DNA of 44,737 nt from an uncultured Roseobacter sp. (lineage in GTDB: Bacteria > Pseudomonadota > Alphaproteobacteria > Rhodobacterales > Rhodobacteraceae): positions 1-44,737 of the forward strand of contig NZ_CANLYL010000020.1 in NCBI RefSeq assembly GCF_947495275.1, written 5' to 3'. Every line of letters starts with the position of its first letter. Within the stretch, counting starts at the first letter, position 1. A program made the translations under genes and the position numbers. This document shows, piece by piece, positions 43,294 through 44,737 of this stretch. The notes beneath the pieces are model-generated. The model saw nothing but the letters and a program-made list of their open reading frames with translations. It was not told where the DNA came from and searched no databases.

Positions 43294-44310
43294 TTACTTG
43301 CGTGCAAAGATCAGTTTTTTCCGAGCCCGGATGCGTTTTGTCGCTTCAGGCGTACCGTCGTGAAAGCTGCCGAACCAGCGGTCCAAGGGCATCTCCTCAG
43401 ATCCGTAATTGCATTCAAAATATCGGTGATGCAGCTGGTGGTGGAAGGACCCTGCTTTCATTGCTTATTTGTCTCTGACCAGCAATTTCTCAAAGCCGGC
43501 GTGCGAAAAGACAGCTCCCAAACTCAGTGAAAACATATGGAAGAGAACGTGAACCGGGTGCGATGGCAGGACGAAATGAATTAGAATCCCTGAGAAATAG
43601 AAGAGGCTCTCGACCGGGTGCATGGCCAAACCTGACCAGGGACCGACATTTACGTTTCGGTGATGCAAGTGATGCACATTTTTGAACAGCCATGGAAAAT
43701 GGATCAACCGATGGATCCAGTAGAAATGGAACGACTGCCAAAACCGGATGACAAAGAAAAATGCAACAAACCAGATTGGAGATTGGGCAAAGCTATCCAG
43801 CGTTCGCACCCATCCGTTTGCAGCGACGTAACAGTATAGAATGACCCATGCGGTCCAGCAGATGGTTGCCGAGGCGAGGGTCCAAAAAATATTGTCCCAA
43901 ACCTGTGTGCCAAAGGTGAAACGAGAGCTTTTCTCCATCGGGCGCACATCGAACTTCAACCGCGTTTCCTGCCCGGCGAGAATATAAAGGTACGTATGCA
44001 GTGCCGTTGCAAAAATGAGAATCGCGCCGAAGTTGATTGTTGCGATCCTTACGACCCAACCTGCGTCCAGGGCGTGCATCTCTGCCATGTCGGGCCAGAG
44101 GAAATAGAAAACGACGAGGGCGCAGATCAGATGGTTAACCGGGGGCGTTAACGTCGCCCATGTGTTCAGAAGCCAGACAACGGCGGCCTTTGGTTTGGGT
44201 GGAACGTCAAACACCGGGGACATCGCGATGGGCAACGCGGGATGGAAGTTCCACTCCTTCGATTTCCCCGCGGGTGCATGGGCGGGTTTGTCTCTTTCAA
44301 TTTGGGCCAT
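43294..44310 (-). pseudogene. Sterol desaturase/fatty acid hydroxylase family protein, split by an in-frame stop
   Basis: A membrane di-iron hydroxylase with ATG at 44310 (a longer frame from 44580 starts with unprotein-like sequence). Four or so hydrophobic segments are followed by His boxes 'HRLIH' (HxxxH) and 'HHLHH' (HxxHH). The frame ends at a TAA at 43465-43467, just after 'FEKLLVRDK'. In exactly the same frame translation resumes 'AMKAGSFHHQLHHRYFECNY' and runs to a TAA at 43294-43296. That piece contains the third His box (HQLHH) needed for the di-iron site and the typical family C-terminus ('MPLDRWFGSFHDG'). So either a nonsense mutation has inactivated the gene, or the C-terminal 50-odd residues are made separately from the ATG at 43461, or the stop is a read error. 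Confidence 0.8.
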
Positions 44311-44687
44311 GTCCGGTTTGCGTGCAGCTGGAAGTTTTAAATGAGTTTCGAAAAGCAAAACTATAATTTTACAAAACAGGATTCTTGAAAGCTCGTCAAG
44401 CGATGGTGTCATGTTCGAGATGCAGTCAATGAACCCAGAGTGAAGAATCATCGATCTTGCCGGTCGCAGGAAACTCAATTCGGCAAAACTCCAGGCGAAA
44501 AGCCGAAAATATCGGCTAACGTCATTCTGAACTCTGTGAATTTTGGCGCGGGATCGCTTGATCCGCCTGCGTTTACACAAGGGGTAAAAAAATAGATTGA
44601 CGTCAGCAGAGGCCTCCTAATAGTTTCGTTTTATAAATATTGTGTCTCGCATAATGAAATACGGGATGTGATCAACGGGAGAATGAG
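44311..44687. other. Divergent upstream region, no gene seen
   Basis: This 377-base stretch lies between the di-iron hydroxylase gene (minus) and the truncated plus-strand gene at 44688. The 5' part is open in the hydroxylase frame but not protein-like; the remainder is AT-rich and likely carries both promoters. No confident -35/-10 pair was assigned. Confidence 0.4.
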
Positions 44688-44737
44688 ATGATCAAGAAGA
44701 CAACATGCGCCTTTGTTGCGGGTGCGGTAATGGCGCT
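44688..44737 (+). CDS. 5' end of a gene for an exported protein (cut by window end)
   Basis: ATG at 44688 after GGGAGAATGAG, followed by 'MIKKTTCAFVAGAVMA', the start of a typical signal peptide (Lys-rich then hydrophobic). Only 16 codons are in the window, so no family can be assigned. Confidence 0.55.
   Translation, partial: MIKKTTCAFVAGAVMA

Overview
The window looks like a chromosomal stretch of an alphaproteobacterium, most likely a marine Rhodobacterales (Roseobacter-type) strain. This rests on gene content: a TctCBA tripartite tricarboxylate transporter, a VPLPA-CTERM surface protein, a YqiK-type flotillin and many small ArsR/GntR/LysR regulators. The taxonomic call is an inference; there is no rRNA or other marker gene. 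No tRNA, rRNA or CRISPR array was seen.

Layout. (1) 141-1112: a VOC-fold protein diverges from an unusual HxlR-like regulator with two winged-helix units. (2) 1621-9770: a tctCBA operon diverges from a LysR gene; a LigI-like amidohydrolase, a YdiJ-like FAD/Fe-S dehydrogenase and an NTF2-fold protein follow the LysR gene. Together they look like uptake plus oxidation of a small carboxylic acid. (3) 10014-11484: a dead IS3-family element, followed by a decayed minus-strand gene (11545-11970). (4) 12147-28385: a GntR regulator with two FCD ligand domains diverges from a tightly packed run of 14 plus-strand genes. (5) 28386-31093: a VPLPA-CTERM gene lying between two ~88-bp direct repeats, then a divergent ArsR/fatty-acid-desaturase pair. 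(6) 31689-35683: a small membrane protein translationally coupled to a secreted trypsin-like protease with a tandem repeat domain, then a polytopic membrane protein. (7) 35673-39751: a soluble CadC-like regulator divergent from a homocysteine S-methyltransferase, an allene-oxide-cyclase-like secreted protein and a GNAT acetyltransferase. (8) 39923-44310: an ArsR/methyltransferase divergent pair, then a minus-strand cluster of sterol-desaturase-like di-iron oxygenase (interrupted by an in-frame stop), PanB-like protein and phthalate-dioxygenase-type reductase. The last 50 bases start another exported protein.

The most notable system is region 4. A branched-chain-amino-acid-type ABC importer (LivHMKGF) is encoded together with a fumarylacetoacetate-hydrolase-fold enzyme, an alpha/beta hydrolase and a metal amidohydrolase. 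Its LivF ATPase is fused in one frame to a full Tm-1-like (UPF0261) domain, and the next gene encodes the TIM-barrel partner (PEP-hydrolase family) that is found together with UPF0261 in the plant Tm-1 protein. A long YqiK-type flotillin, an SRPBCC protein, a secreted NTF2-fold protein and a second SRPBCC domain fused to a quinone oxidoreductase complete the run. Most junctions overlap by 4 bases or are separated by fewer than about 60, so a single transcript controlled by the divergent GntR protein is likely. The substrate cannot be read from the sequence.
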